Shown piece by piece: positions 38,550 to 47,165 of a stretch of 64,000 nucleotides of DNA. The translations under genes were made by a program, and so were the position numbers. This stretch comes from Acidimicrobiaceae bacterium (lineage in GTDB: Bacteria > Actinomycetota > Acidimicrobiia > Acidimicrobiales > UBA8190). Numbering within the stretch: position 1 is the first letter of the stretch; each line of letters opens with the position of its first letter. Location of the stretch: the NCBI GenBank assembly GCA_003151955.1, contig PLZB01000081.1, positions 29,273-93,272 of the forward strand, in the 5' to 3' direction. The notes below the pieces were generated by a model, which was not told where the DNA came from, ran no database searches, and saw only the letters and a program-made list of their open reading frames with translations.

Positions 38550-41054
38550 TCAGCGGAGGATCTGCCGGATCCGGACGGCCTGCTCCTGGGCCCGGACCCT
38601 GGCCTCGGCCTCGCTCGGCCCCTCGGCCCAGACATGGGTGGTGGGCTCCTCCGGGTCGGGGAGGATGAGGGTCCAGCCGTCCGCCTCCACCAGCTTGATC
38701 CCGTCGACGAGGACCACCGTCCGGTCCTTGGCCCGCTCCACCAGGGTCCGCATCACCGTCCCCTTCTGCTCCCAGGGGGTGACGACCTCCTCGTGGGCGA
38801 TGTGGACCCTCGGGAGCCGTCCCGTCAGTGTCGAGAGCCGGACGGGATCGGCCGAGAGGAGGTCGAGGATGTGGACCAGGGTCCCCACGGCGTCGAAGGC
38901 GGGGAGGAACCGGGGAAAGATGTAGCCCCCCATCTGGCTCCCGGCGAAGGCCACGTCCCCCGAGGCGGCCGCCTCCATGAGGTTGGCCGCCGAGAGCTTC
39001 GTCCAGATGATCTCGGCCCCAGCCTCGTTGCAGATCCCCTCGGCCGCCATCGGGACCGCCACCGGGAGGGCCACCTTCACCGGCTTCCCCCCGGCCCGGG
39101 CCGGGCCCGGCTTCGTGACCAGTCCCAGGAGGAGGAGGAGGCACTCGTCGTTGCTGAGGATCCTTCCCTCCTCGTCGATGAGGGTGAGCCGCTCCCCCCC
39201 GGGGTCGATCACGGCCCCCAGGTGGGCCCCCGAGGCCCGGACCAGCCCGGCCACGTGGGCGGCGGCGTTCTCGGTGTCGCTCCGGACGTACCGGGCCGTG
39301 GCCGCGTAGGGGTTCACGACCAGGACGTCGGCCCCCAGCTTGGCCAGGACGTTCGGCATGAGGAAGCTGGCCGTCCCGTAGGAGTAGTCGAGGACCATCT
39401 TGAACTCGCACTTGGCGATCCGGGCCACGTCGACGTCGTTGATGAGGGCCGCCGTGTAGTACTCGATGGTCCTCGGGGGGTAGCTCAGGTCCCCGATGTC
39501 CGAGGCCAGGGCCCGCCGGAACTCCTCCCGGCCGTAGAGCCGCTCGATCTTCCGCTGGGTGTTCTCCGGGAGGTCGACCCCGTCCCGGTCGAAGAACCGG
39601 ATCTCCACCGACTGGGTGTCGTGCTCGGAGAGCCGGATGGTGACCCCCCCGAGGCTGGCCCCCGAGAGGACCTGGAACCGGGTCACCGGCACCGTGGCCA
39701 CCTCGAGGTCCTCGACGTTGACCCCGACGGCGTTGCAGCCCACCATGATGGCCCGCTTGAGGACCCGGGCCGCCCGGCTCGTGTCCCTCGACGCCGTGAT
39801 GGTCGACCCCTTCTCCAGGGTGCTGGCCCAGGCCATGGCCAGGCGCATGGCCAGCTCCGGGCTGATGTCGACGTTGGCCAGCCCCGTGACCCCGTTCCGG
39901 CCGAAGAGGTTCCTCGCCCCCCGGGACTCCCAGACGATGGAGGTGTTGACCATCGCCCCCATCTCGATCGTCTTGAAGGGGTAGACCTTCACCCCCGACT
40001 TGAGGACGGCCTGGGCCCCGACGAAGGTCTCGTCCCCGAGGACCACCCCCTCCTCGCACCGGGCCCCCTGGCGGAGGTCGCAGGACCGTCCCACCACGCT
40101 CCCCTCGAGCCGGACCCCGGCCCCGAGGAAGGTGCTGTCCCCGATCACCGTCCGCTCGATGAGGGCCCCCTCGCCGATCCGGACGTTCGGCCCGATGACG
40201 CAGTACCGGCCCAGGACGGCCCCGGCCCCGATGTTGCAGTTGTCGGCGATGATGGCCGGCCCCTTCACCTGGGCCGTCGGGTCGACCTCGGCCCCCTTCC
40301 CCAGCCAGACCCCGGGCCGGAGGGGGAACCCCTCCAGCTGGACCCGGACCTTCTCGTCGAGGATGTCCTGGTGGCTCCGGAGGTAGGCCTCCAGTGTGCC
40401 CACGTCCTCCCAGTAGCCCCCGGCCACGTAGCCGAAGATGGGCCGGCCCGCCTCGAGGACGGCCGGGAAGACCTCGGCCGAGAAGTCGACGGGGCGGCCC
40501 GATTCGATGAAGTCGAAGATCTCCGGCTCGAGGACGTAGATCCCCGTGTTGATGGTGTCGCTGAAGACCTGACCCCAGGTCGGCTTCTCCAGGAACCGCT
40601 CGATCGCGCCGTCCTCCCGGGTGATCACGATCCCGAATTCCAGGGGGTCCTCGACCGCCTTCAGGGCCAGGGTGGCGAGCGCCCCCTTCTCCTCGTGGTA
40701 GTCCACCACCGCCGAGAGGTCGATGTCGGTGAGGACGTCCCCCGAGATGACGAGGAACCGCTCCTCGAGGTGCTCCATGGCGTTGCGGACCGATCCCGCC
40801 GTCCCGAGGGGGCTCTCCTCGGTGGTGTAGACCATCCGGACCCCGAACTCCGAGCCGTCCCCGAAGTAGTTCCGAATGGCGTTCGGCATGAAGGCCACCG
40901 TCACCACGATGTCCTCGATCCCGTGGGCCTGGAGGAGGTTCACGACATGCTCGAGCATGGGCCGGTTGGCCATCGGGAGCATGGGCTTGGGCTGGTTCGA
41001 GGTCAGGGGCCGGAGCCGGGTCCCCTCCCCCCCGGCCATGATGACCGCCTTCAC
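38550..41054 (-). CDS. Nucleotidyltransferase / phosphomannomutase fusion
   Basis: 834 residues. Residues 1-230 are a sugar-phosphate nucleotidyltransferase (KAVIMAGGEGTRLRPLTSNQ, then the metal-binding SGDVLTDIDL). About 250-370 form a left-handed beta-helix of hexapeptide repeats (IGAGAVLGRYCVIGPNVRIG). The rest is a phosphohexomutase-like part (VTGLANVDISPELAMRLAMA, TITASRDTSRAARVLKRAIM at the usual phosphoserine position). Such fusions make or remodel GDP-mannose-type sugar nucleotides for glycans. In the mutase active-site loop SRDTSR stands where ASHNP is usual, so mutase activity is doubtful. The start is GTG 41054 with GGGGGAG upstream; the frame beyond it lacks homology. Confidence 0.88.
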   Translation of the reverse strand: MKAVIMAGGEGTRLRPLTSNQPKPMLPMANRPMLEHVVNLLQAHGIEDIVVTVAFMPNAIRNYFGDGSEFGVRMVYTTEESPLGTAGSVRNAMEHLEERFLVISGDVLTDIDLSAVVDYHEEKGALATLALKAVEDPLEFGIVITREDGAIERFLEKPTWGQVFSDTINTGIYVLEPEIFDFIESGRPVDFSAEVFPAVLEAGRPIFGYVAGGYWEDVGTLEAYLRSHQDILDEKVRVQLEGFPLRPGVWLGKGAEVDPTAQVKGPAIIADNCNIGAGAVLGRYCVIGPNVRIGEGALIERTVIGDSTFLGAGVRLEGSVVGRSCDLRQGARCEEGVVLGDETFVGAQAVLKSGVKVYPFKTIEMGAMVNTSIVWESRGARNLFGRNGVTGLANVDISPELAMRLAMAWASTLEKGSTITASRDTSRAARVLKRAIMVGCNAVGVNVEDLEVATVPVTRFQVLSGASLGGVTIRLSEHDTQSVEIRFFDRDGVDLPENTQRKIERLYGREEFRRALASDIGDLSYPPRTIEYYTAALINDVDVARIAKCEFKMVLDYSYGTASFLMPNVLAKLGADVLVVNPYAATARYVRSDTENAAAHVAGLVRASGAHLGAVIDPGGERLTLIDEEGRILSNDECLLLLLGLVTKPGPARAGGKPVKVALPVAVPMAAEGICNEAGAEIIWTKLSAANLMEAAASGDVAFAGSQMGGYIFPRFLPAFDAVGTLVHILDLLSADPVRLSTLTGRLPRVHIAHEEVVTPWEQKGTVMRTLVERAKDRTVVLVDGIKLVEADGWTLILPDPEEPTTHVWAEGPSEAEARVRAQEQAVRIRQILR

Positions 41055-41103
41055 CGTCGTGCTCCCCCGCCTGGTCTCGTCACGCTCGTCATCGCTGCGG
41101 ACG

Positions 41104-41733
41104 TTACCTCCCGGCCGGTCCCGGGAGGTCTCCGCTGTCCCCGCAGTCCCCGGCCGCCCCGGTCCCGGCCCGGCCCTGGCGGCCCCGGGCCAGGGCCCGC
41201 CGGGACACGGGAACATAGGAGGCGGCCGCCATCCAGGCCAGGGCCAGGCCGGGCCCGGCGAAGAGCCAGGCCAGGACATGGAGGGGCCCCTGCCAGCCGG
41301 CATGGCCATGGGAGATGAGGAAGAGGGGGTAGGCGCACATGAGGCCGAAGGTCCCGGCCTTCCCGACCCAGAGGACGTCGATCCGCTCGGCCCCGAGGGC
41401 GGCCAGGAGGAGGACCGCCCCCGAGACGAGGACCTCCCGGCTGATGGTGGCCAGGCCGAACCAGAGGGGGACGGCCCCCTCGACGATGACGGCGACGACG
41501 GCCGTCCCCACCAGGATCCGGTCGGCGGTGGGGTCGAGGACCTTCCCCAGGGTCGAGACCTGGTGCCACCGCCGGGCCACGAACCCGTCGACCCAGTCCG
41601 TCGCCCCCAGGGCGGCCAGGAGGACGGCCGCGGCCGTCTGGTGGTGGGCCCCGAAGAGGAGCCAGAGGAACACGGGGACGCAGGCCAGCCGGACGGCGGT
41701 GATGACGTTCGGGGCCGTGAGGATCCGGTCCAG
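41104..41733 (-). CDS. CDP-alcohol phosphatidyltransferase
   Basis: The active-site motif is complete: DWVDGFVARR, eight residues, then GKVLDPTAD (DxxDGxxAR...GxxxDxxxD). It condenses CDP-diacylglycerol with an alcohol such as glycerol phosphate or inositol phosphate in the membrane; about five helices are visible. The first ATG/GTG/TTG in frame is GTG 41673, but it would cut off the conserved LTAPNVITAVRLACVPV helix. A CTG start is therefore likely, at 41733 (used here) or at 41832, where CTG overlaps the previous stop as CTGA. The C-terminal ~30 residues are Gly/Asp-rich. Confidence 0.8.
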   Translation of the reverse strand: MDRILTAPNVITAVRLACVPVFLWLLFGAHHQTAAAVLLAALGATDWVDGFVARRWHQVSTLGKVLDPTADRILVGTAVVAVIVEGAVPLWFGLATISREVLVSGAVLLLAALGAERIDVLWVGKAGTFGLMCAYPLFLISHGHAGWQGPLHVLAWLFAGPGLALAWMAAASYVPVSRRALARGRQGRAGTGAAGDCGDSGDLPGPAGR

Positions 41734-41828
41734 GCCGGCCTCCTCGGCCCCGGCCTCCCCGCCGGCCCCGGCCTCCTCCCTGCAGTCGTGCTCCCCGGAC
41801 CGCTCCGGCCGGCTGGGTCCGGGCCCGG

Positions 41829-44774
41829 TCAGCCTGTGATCCCGACGATCGAGCCCCCCAGGGCCGCTCCGAAGACGTTCCCGTAGTCGGGGGCGGCCCC
41901 GAAGCTGGAGACGAGACCGGCCCCGTCGGCGATCCGGTAGCCGAGCCCCGGGCCGTAGTCCTCGAGGCCGACCGTCCCGTTGCCGAGGACCCCGGCAATC
42001 GAGCCGTAGAAGGGGGCGTTGAAGGCGAAGAGGCCACCGTCGGAGGCCACCATCCAGTAGCCCCCGGTGGCCGGGTCGACGGCCATCCCCACCACGGGCT
42101 TGGCCAGGGGGACCCCGCCCATCGAGCCGGCGAAGGCGGCGTCACCGAAGGCGAAGATCCCCCCGTCGGAGGCCACCATCCAGTAGCCCCCACCGTCGGG
42201 GGTGACGGCCATGCCCACGATCGGGCGGTTCAGGGGACTCCCCCCCATCGAACCGTGGAAGCCGGCGTCACCGAAGGCGAAGATCCCCCCGTCCGAGGCC
42301 ACCAGCCAGTAGCCGGCCCCGTCGGCGGTGGCCGCCATCCCCACGATCGGCTTGTTCAGCGGTCTCCCCCCCATCGAGCCGTGGAAGCCGGCGTCACCGA
42401 AGGCGAAGATCCCCCCGTCCGAGGCCACCAGCCAGTAGCCGGCCCGGTCGGCGGTGGTCGCCATCCCCACCATCGGCTTGTTGAGGGGGATCCCCCCCAT
42501 CGATCCGAAGTAGCCGGCCGAGCCGAAGGCGAAGATGCCGCCGTCGGACGCCGCCAGCCAGTAGCCCGTGCCGACCGCCCCGATGGGGCCGCCCCCGTCG
42601 GACGTCTCGAGGATGGAGGACCCGGGGCAGCTCCCGGGGTAGACGATGATCTGGCTGCCGTAGAAGCAGGACTGGCTCTGGTTCTCCCCCACCACCACGC
42701 AGGTGCTCGAGGAGACGCAGGACATGGCGGCGTAGGTTCCCGGGCCCCCGGCCGATCCCGCCGCCGGGGCGCGCTGGACGCCCCAGGTGGTGCCCCCGTC
42801 GGTGCTGGCCAGGATGCCGGTGGCCACCTGGGCCTGCTCCCCGACGGTCCGGCAGGAGGTGGCCGTGAGGCAGGCCACCGTCCAGAGGGAGGTCCCCGGG
42901 AGGTCGGTCACGGCGGTGAAGCTGCCACCGCCGTTGTTGGTGACGAGGACGGCCCCACTCCCCCCGCCCCCGCCCCCGAGGGTCTCGGCGGCCAGGATGC
43001 AGCGGCTGGCGGTGGGGCAGGCGAGGCCCCGGAGGTTCTCGACCGGAGGAACGGCGGCGGCGGTCCAGCTCGTCCCCCCGGTGTGGCTCTCGATGACGCT
43101 CCGGCCCCCGTCGGCGAAGCAGAGGGTGGCGGTGGCGCAGGCCACCCCCGACAGGGGGTCCTCCCCGGCGGGGATGGTGACGGCGGACCAGGCGGCCCCC
43201 CCGTTGGTGGTCCGGATGACCTCGGCCGAGGCGGAGCTCCGGCCCACGGCCAGGCAGGTGGTCCCGGTCAGGCAGGTGATGGCCGAGAGGTCGTTGGCCC
43301 CGGTGGGGGACTGCTGGAGGGTCCAGGTCGTCCCCCCGTTGGCGGTGGCGATGATGACGCTGGCGCCGGGCTGGGTATGGCCCACGGCGATGCAGGTGGT
43401 GGTGCTCGGGCAGGCCAGGCCGCCCAGGTTCCTCACGTTCCCGGGCACGGACTGGGCCGTCCAGGTCACCCCGCCGTCGGTGCTCGACAGGACGGCCCCG
43501 GTCTGGGTCCGGGAGGAGGCCCCGACGGCGAAGCAGACGCTGGCGGAGGGACAGGCCAGGGCCGAGAGGGTCTCGGCCGTCCCGGAGAGGGGCCTGACGG
43601 CGAAGCTGGCCCCCGAGTCGCTGCTCGTCAGCACGTCGGCCCCCTGGCTCAGGGAGACCCCCACGCAGGTGGTGGTGGTGACCGGGCAGGAGAGGCTGGT
43701 GATCACGAACTGGGAGATGGGCGACGAGGGGAGGACGGTGCTGACCACCCAGGTGGTCCCCAGGTCGGGGGTGGTCCAGAGGGCGTCGTAGGCCCCCACC
43801 ACGCAGGCCGAGGTGGAGAAGCAGGCCAGGGTGGTCAGCTCCTGGAAGTTGGGGGGCGGGGGGGTGAGGGTCCAGGTGGTCCCGCTGTCGGTCGTCCTGA
43901 TGACCACATCGAAGCCGACGGCCAGGCAGCTGGTGCTGCTCGGGCAGGAGACGCTCTCGATTCCCTCCACCAGGGGCGGGAGGGCCTCCAGGGTCCAGGC
44001 CGTCCCCCCGTCGGTGGTGCCCAGGAGGGTGTTGGGCCCGACGGCGGTGCAGTCGAGGGCGGAGAAGCAGGAGATGTCGGAGAGGGCCCCGGCACTGCCC
44101 GGCAGGGCCTGGGCGGCCCAGCTGGCCCCCCCGTCGGTGCTGGCTACGACCTCACCGGTGCCGTTCATGTCGACGCCCCCGGCGAAGCAGGCCGTCGAGG
44201 TCGGGCAGTCGACGATGCCGGCGGCGAAGTCCCCGGGCAGGGCCGGGACGGTCCAGGTGGTCCCCCCGTTGGCGGTGACCAGGGCGATGGCCGGGGTGTT
44301 GGAGCCGATGCCGATGTTGCCGACGGCGTTCCCGTAGATGTTGTAGGACTCACCGGCGATGACGACGCACTGGGTGGTGGAGAAGCAGGAGATCGAGAGC
44401 CCCGAGCCCCCCTCGGCCGGGACGGAGAGGACCTGCCAGGAGGCGGCCCCGTCGATGGACTTCAGGACGGAGACCTCCCCGTTGGCCGAACCGGTGGTGT
44501 AGCAGACGGCGGCTGTCGGGCAGGAGACGGCCGAGGCCGACTCCCCGCTCAAGACGGGCTGCCAGCCGGCGCCGGGGACGACGTGGGCCCGGGAGGGGGG
44601 GGACACGGGATGGGTGGCCGGGACACGGGCCGAGGCCGAGGCCGAGGCGGTGGCGGGGACCAGGGCCAGGAGTCCCAGGGCGACCAGCCCGGCCATCGCC
44701 CCCAGTGCGACGGCCCGGAAGCGACGCCAGTCCTGCCTGCCCGAACTGCTCCGGCTACCCGTTCCTGCCGCCAT
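41829..44774 (-). CDS. Large secreted BNR-like / GYWLVASDGG repeat protein
   Basis: 981 residues. A signal peptide (AVALGAMAGLVALGLLALV, about 20-45) is followed by about 14 repeats of roughly 40-45 residues. Each pairs a cysteine motif (VSCPTAAVCYTTG, LACPSTTTCIAVGH) with a propeller strand (VITTANGGTTWTL-like), as in BNR/Ycf48-type propellers. The C-terminal ~250 residues hold five to six 42-residue GYWLVASDGGIFAFGDA repeats. It is secreted or surface exposed; the ligand is unknown. The start is ATG 44774 behind GGTGGAG, about 45 bases after a TACGAT box (44824-44829). The open frame to 45386 is antisense to merR. Confidence 0.8.
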   Translation of the reverse strand: MAAGTGSRSSSGRQDWRRFRAVALGAMAGLVALGLLALVPATASASASARVPATHPVSPPSRAHVVPGAGWQPVLSGESASAVSCPTAAVCYTTGSANGEVSVLKSIDGAASWQVLSVPAEGGSGLSISCFSTTQCVVIAGESYNIYGNAVGNIGIGSNTPAIALVTANGGTTWTVPALPGDFAAGIVDCPTSTACFAGGVDMNGTGEVVASTDGGASWAAQALPGSAGALSDISCFSALDCTAVGPNTLLGTTDGGTAWTLEALPPLVEGIESVSCPSSTSCLAVGFDVVIRTTDSGTTWTLTPPPPNFQELTTLACFSTSACVVGAYDALWTTPDLGTTWVVSTVLPSSPISQFVITSLSCPVTTTTCVGVSLSQGADVLTSSDSGASFAVRPLSGTAETLSALACPSASVCFAVGASSRTQTGAVLSSTDGGVTWTAQSVPGNVRNLGGLACPSTTTCIAVGHTQPGASVIIATANGGTTWTLQQSPTGANDLSAITCLTGTTCLAVGRSSASAEVIRTTNGGAAWSAVTIPAGEDPLSGVACATATLCFADGGRSVIESHTGGTSWTAAAVPPVENLRGLACPTASRCILAAETLGGGGGGSGAVLVTNNGGGSFTAVTDLPGTSLWTVACLTATSCRTVGEQAQVATGILASTDGGTTWGVQRAPAAGSAGGPGTYAAMSCVSSSTCVVVGENQSQSCFYGSQIIVYPGSCPGSSILETSDGGGPIGAVGTGYWLAASDGGIFAFGSAGYFGSMGGIPLNKPMVGMATTADRAGYWLVASDGGIFAFGDAGFHGSMGGRPLNKPIVGMAATADGAGYWLVASDGGIFAFGDAGFHGSMGGSPLNRPIVGMAVTPDGGGYWMVASDGGIFAFGDAAFAGSMGGVPLAKPVVGMAVDPATGGYWMVASDGGLFAFNAPFYGSIAGVLGNGTVGLEDYGPGLGYRIADGAGLVSSFGAAPDYGNVFGAALGGSIVGITG
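41950..42590 (-). repeat. 126-base tandem repeats (GYWLVASDGG module)
   Basis: Five to six units of 42 codons with very similar DNA, for example the block around 42160-42290 against 42290-42420. High nucleotide identity between neighbouring units suggests recent duplication or gene conversion. Confidence 0.75.
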
Positions 44775-44866
44775 CGCTCCACCCTCCACCGCTCCGGGAC
44801 GCGGGAGCGCCCTGATCCGTCGCATCGTAGGACGTCCCGGCCGGCCGGGGGGTTCCCGGCGGCTCC

Positions 44867-45316
44867 TCAGGAGAGCTGCGGGCCGTCCTGTTCCTCGGCG
44901 GCGAGCTCCCCGGCCCGGACCCGGTAGAGCCGGGCCCGGTCCTCGAGCTCCCCGAGCATCCCCGCCAGCCGGGCCTGCTTGGCCCCGACGAGCTCCCGGA
45001 GCCGGAGGTTGATGGCCCCGGCCTCCTCCAGGATCTGGCGCCGCCGGGGGAGGGAGGCCTCGGACCACTCCCCCCTGATCCCGGCCAGCCGGTCCTCCCC
45101 CCGGAGGATCTCCCCGATCTCGAGGAGGTCGAACCCGAGGAGCTCCTGGAGCTCCCGGATCCGCTGGAGCCGGGCCACGTCCCCCTCGGTGTAGCGCCGG
45201 GCCCCCCCCGAGGAGTGCTCGGAGGGGACGAGGAGGCCGAGCTCCCCGTAGTAGCGCAGCGTCCGGGCCGAGACCCCGACCCGCTCGGCCACCTCCCCGA
45301 TCCGCACCGCCGTCAC
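44867..45316 (-). CDS. MerR-family transcriptional regulator
   Basis: 149 residues. The N-terminal MerR helix-turn-helix is RIGEVAERVGVSARTLRYYG with LLVPSEHSSGGARRYTEGDV. A long coiled-coil dimer helix follows (LVGAKQARLAGMLGELEDRA). No Cys metal-binding motif is seen at the C-terminus, so it is probably a drug or metabolite sensor rather than a metal sensor. The start is GTG 45316, overlapping the MFS stop by four bases (GTGA). The likely operator is the inverted repeat at 47041-47060 in front of the transporter, making a self-regulated exporter operon. Confidence 0.88.
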   Translation of the reverse strand: MTAVRIGEVAERVGVSARTLRYYGELGLLVPSEHSSGGARRYTEGDVARLQRIRELQELLGFDLLEIGEILRGEDRLAGIRGEWSEASLPRRRQILEEAGAINLRLRELVGAKQARLAGMLGELEDRARLYRVRAGELAAEEQDGPQLS

Positions 45317-47034
45317 GGCGCCACCTCGGCCCCGGTCCGAGGGTGGCTGTCCCCGGCCCAGAGGCTCGAGACGGCGGCGGCGGCACAGAGGAGGGCGGCG
45401 GCGGAGAAGGCGATGACGAGGCCGTGGTGGAAGGGACCGGAGATGAGGCCGGGGAAGAAGGTCCGGCCGGTGACGGTGGCGGCGTGGGCCGGGCCGATCT
45501 GGGTGAGGACCTGGTGGCCGAGGAGGTGCTCCATGGGGTTGTAGCCGAGGAAGGCGGCGAAGAGGGTCCCGACCGGGGGGAGGGAGGCGACCTGATGGGC
45601 CGTGGCCAGGGGGACCCCCTGGGCGACGAGCCCCCGGGTCATGGCCCCCGGGAGGGTGCCCGAGAGCCCGGCGATCACGAGGGAGAAGAAGATCCCGATG
45701 GAGAGGACGAAGCCGGCGTTCATGAAGGTGGCCCGCATCCCCGATGCCGCCCCCCGCTGGTCGGCGGGGACGGCGTTCATGAGGGTGGTGGTGTTCGGGG
45801 CCGAGAACATCCCCACGCAGAGGCCGTTGGCAAGGATGAGGGCGGCGAAGGGCCAGTAGGAGAAATTCACGGGGAGGAAGAGGAGGGCCAGGAAGCTGAC
45901 CGCCGCCCCGGCCATCCCCCCCGTCGAGAACCAGCGCTGGCCGTAGTGGTCGGAGAGCCGGCCGGCCAGGGGCCCGGTCCCGAGGAATCCGACCGACATG
46001 GGGATGAGGTAGATCCCCGACCAGAGGGGGGTCGAGGCGTAGGAGTAGCCGTGGAGGGGGAGCCAGATCCCCTGGAGCCAGAGGATCAGCATGAACTGGA
46101 GGCCCCCCCGGCCCATGTTGGCCAGGAGGTTGGCGAGTCCCCCGCCCAGGAAGGCCCGGATCCGGAAGAGGGAGAGGTGGAACATGGGGTCCTCGACCCG
46201 GGTCTCGATGAGCACGAAGAGGGCCAGGACGGCGGTCCCCCCGATGAGCTCGGCCAGGACCCAGGGACCCCCCCAGCCCATGGGATGGCCCCCGTTGGGC
46301 ATGAGCCCGTAGGTGAGGCCGAGCATCAGGAGGACGAGCCCGGTGGCGAAGGTGAGGTTCCCCCACCAGTCGAGCCGGGCCGCCGTCCGGACCCCGTTGT
46401 CCCGGAGCTTGAGGTAGGCCCAGACCGTCCCGAAGATCCCGAAGGGGACGCTCACGAGGAAGACGAGCCGCCACTCCACCCCGGCCAGGACCCCCCCGAG
46501 GAGGAGCCCGAGGAAGGAGGCCAGGATCCCCGCCATGATGTTGATCCCGAGGGCCATCCCCCGCTCGGTGACGGGGAAGGCGTCGGTGATGATGGCCATC
46601 GAGTTCGCCATCAGGAGGGCCCCCCCGATCCCCTGGACGACCCGGAGGACGATGAGGACGAGGGCCCCCGTCGACCCCATGAACGGGGAGGCGGCCAGGG
46701 CCACCGAGGCCACCGTGAAGACGGCGAACCCGGCGTTGTACATCCGGACCCGCCCGAAGATGTCCCCGATCCGGCCCATGGTGACGACGAGGACGGCCGA
46801 GACGATGAGGTAGCCCATGAGCATCCAGAGGAGGAGCCCGACGTTCCCCGGTCCGAGGGGGTCGACCCGGATCCCGTTGAAGATGGCCGGGAGCGAGATG
46901 ATGACGATCGACTGGTTCATCATGGCCATGAAGGTCCCGAGGGTGGTGTTCGAGAGGGCGACCCACTTGTAGCGGTCCCCCGGGGTCCTCTCCCGCGTCC
47001 CCTCAGGGGTCCCCGTCTCCGCGATCACGGCCAT
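45313..47034 (-). CDS. MFS drug exporter, DHA2-like
   Basis: 573 residues with about 14 predicted membrane helices, the DHA2 size. The first helix reads TLGTFMAMMNQSIVIISLPA, close to the DHA2 LDxTIVNVALP motif but with Asn-Gln in place of the acidic residue. Motif A is GRIGDIFGRVRMY. Motif C-like GGALLMANSMAIITDAFPVT follows. It probably exports a hydrophobic compound by proton antiport. The start ATG 47034 is exactly 6 bases after the TAAACT -10 box inside the inverted repeat, so the mRNA is leaderless and control by the co-transcribed MerR protein is expected. Confidence 0.85.
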   Translation of the reverse strand: MAVIAETGTPEGTRERTPGDRYKWVALSNTTLGTFMAMMNQSIVIISLPAIFNGIRVDPLGPGNVGLLLWMLMGYLIVSAVLVVTMGRIGDIFGRVRMYNAGFAVFTVASVALAASPFMGSTGALVLIVLRVVQGIGGALLMANSMAIITDAFPVTERGMALGINIMAGILASFLGLLLGGVLAGVEWRLVFLVSVPFGIFGTVWAYLKLRDNGVRTAARLDWWGNLTFATGLVLLMLGLTYGLMPNGGHPMGWGGPWVLAELIGGTAVLALFVLIETRVEDPMFHLSLFRIRAFLGGGLANLLANMGRGGLQFMLILWLQGIWLPLHGYSYASTPLWSGIYLIPMSVGFLGTGPLAGRLSDHYGQRWFSTGGMAGAAVSFLALLFLPVNFSYWPFAALILANGLCVGMFSAPNTTTLMNAVPADQRGAASGMRATFMNAGFVLSIGIFFSLVIAGLSGTLPGAMTRGLVAQGVPLATAHQVASLPPVGTLFAAFLGYNPMEHLLGHQVLTQIGPAHAATVTGRTFFPGLISGPFHHGLVIAFSAAALLCAAAAVSSLWAGDSHPRTGAEVAP

Positions 47035-47040
47035 TTCCGC

Positions 47041-47060
47041 AGTTTACGTCAACGTTAACT
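47041..47060. promoter_or_regulatory. MerR-type operator overlapping the exporter -10 box
   Basis: AGTTTACGTCAACGTTAACT is an imperfect 20-base inverted repeat (16 of 20 positions symmetric) with the ACGTxxACGT core seen in operators of some MerR regulators such as LiuR. Its left end, read on the minus strand, is TAAACT, the exporter -10 box 6 bases before ATG 47034. Confidence 0.6.
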
Positions 47061-47165
47061 TTGTGGGGCCAATCGGGGTCGGGCCGGGCGCGGGGCCTCA
47101 GGTGCCGGCCCTGGACTACCCTCGACGGGAGCGGCCCCGACGACATCCCCGGGAGGTGGAGACCG

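Noticed and set aside
38424..41318. 964-codon plus-strand frame opposite the nucleotidyltransferase fusion
   Set aside because: Shadow frame with low-complexity sequence; the minus strand encodes recognisable domains throughout.
41950..42590. CRISPR-like regular repeats
   Set aside because: The 126-base periodicity is the in-frame coding repeat of a secreted protein, with no spacers and no cas genes.
47061..47165. Start of the TlpA-like protein at TTG 47061
   Set aside because: It would begin inside the exporter promoter/operator region and add ~35 unrelated residues before the membrane anchor; GGGAGGTGGAG lies just before CTG 47166.
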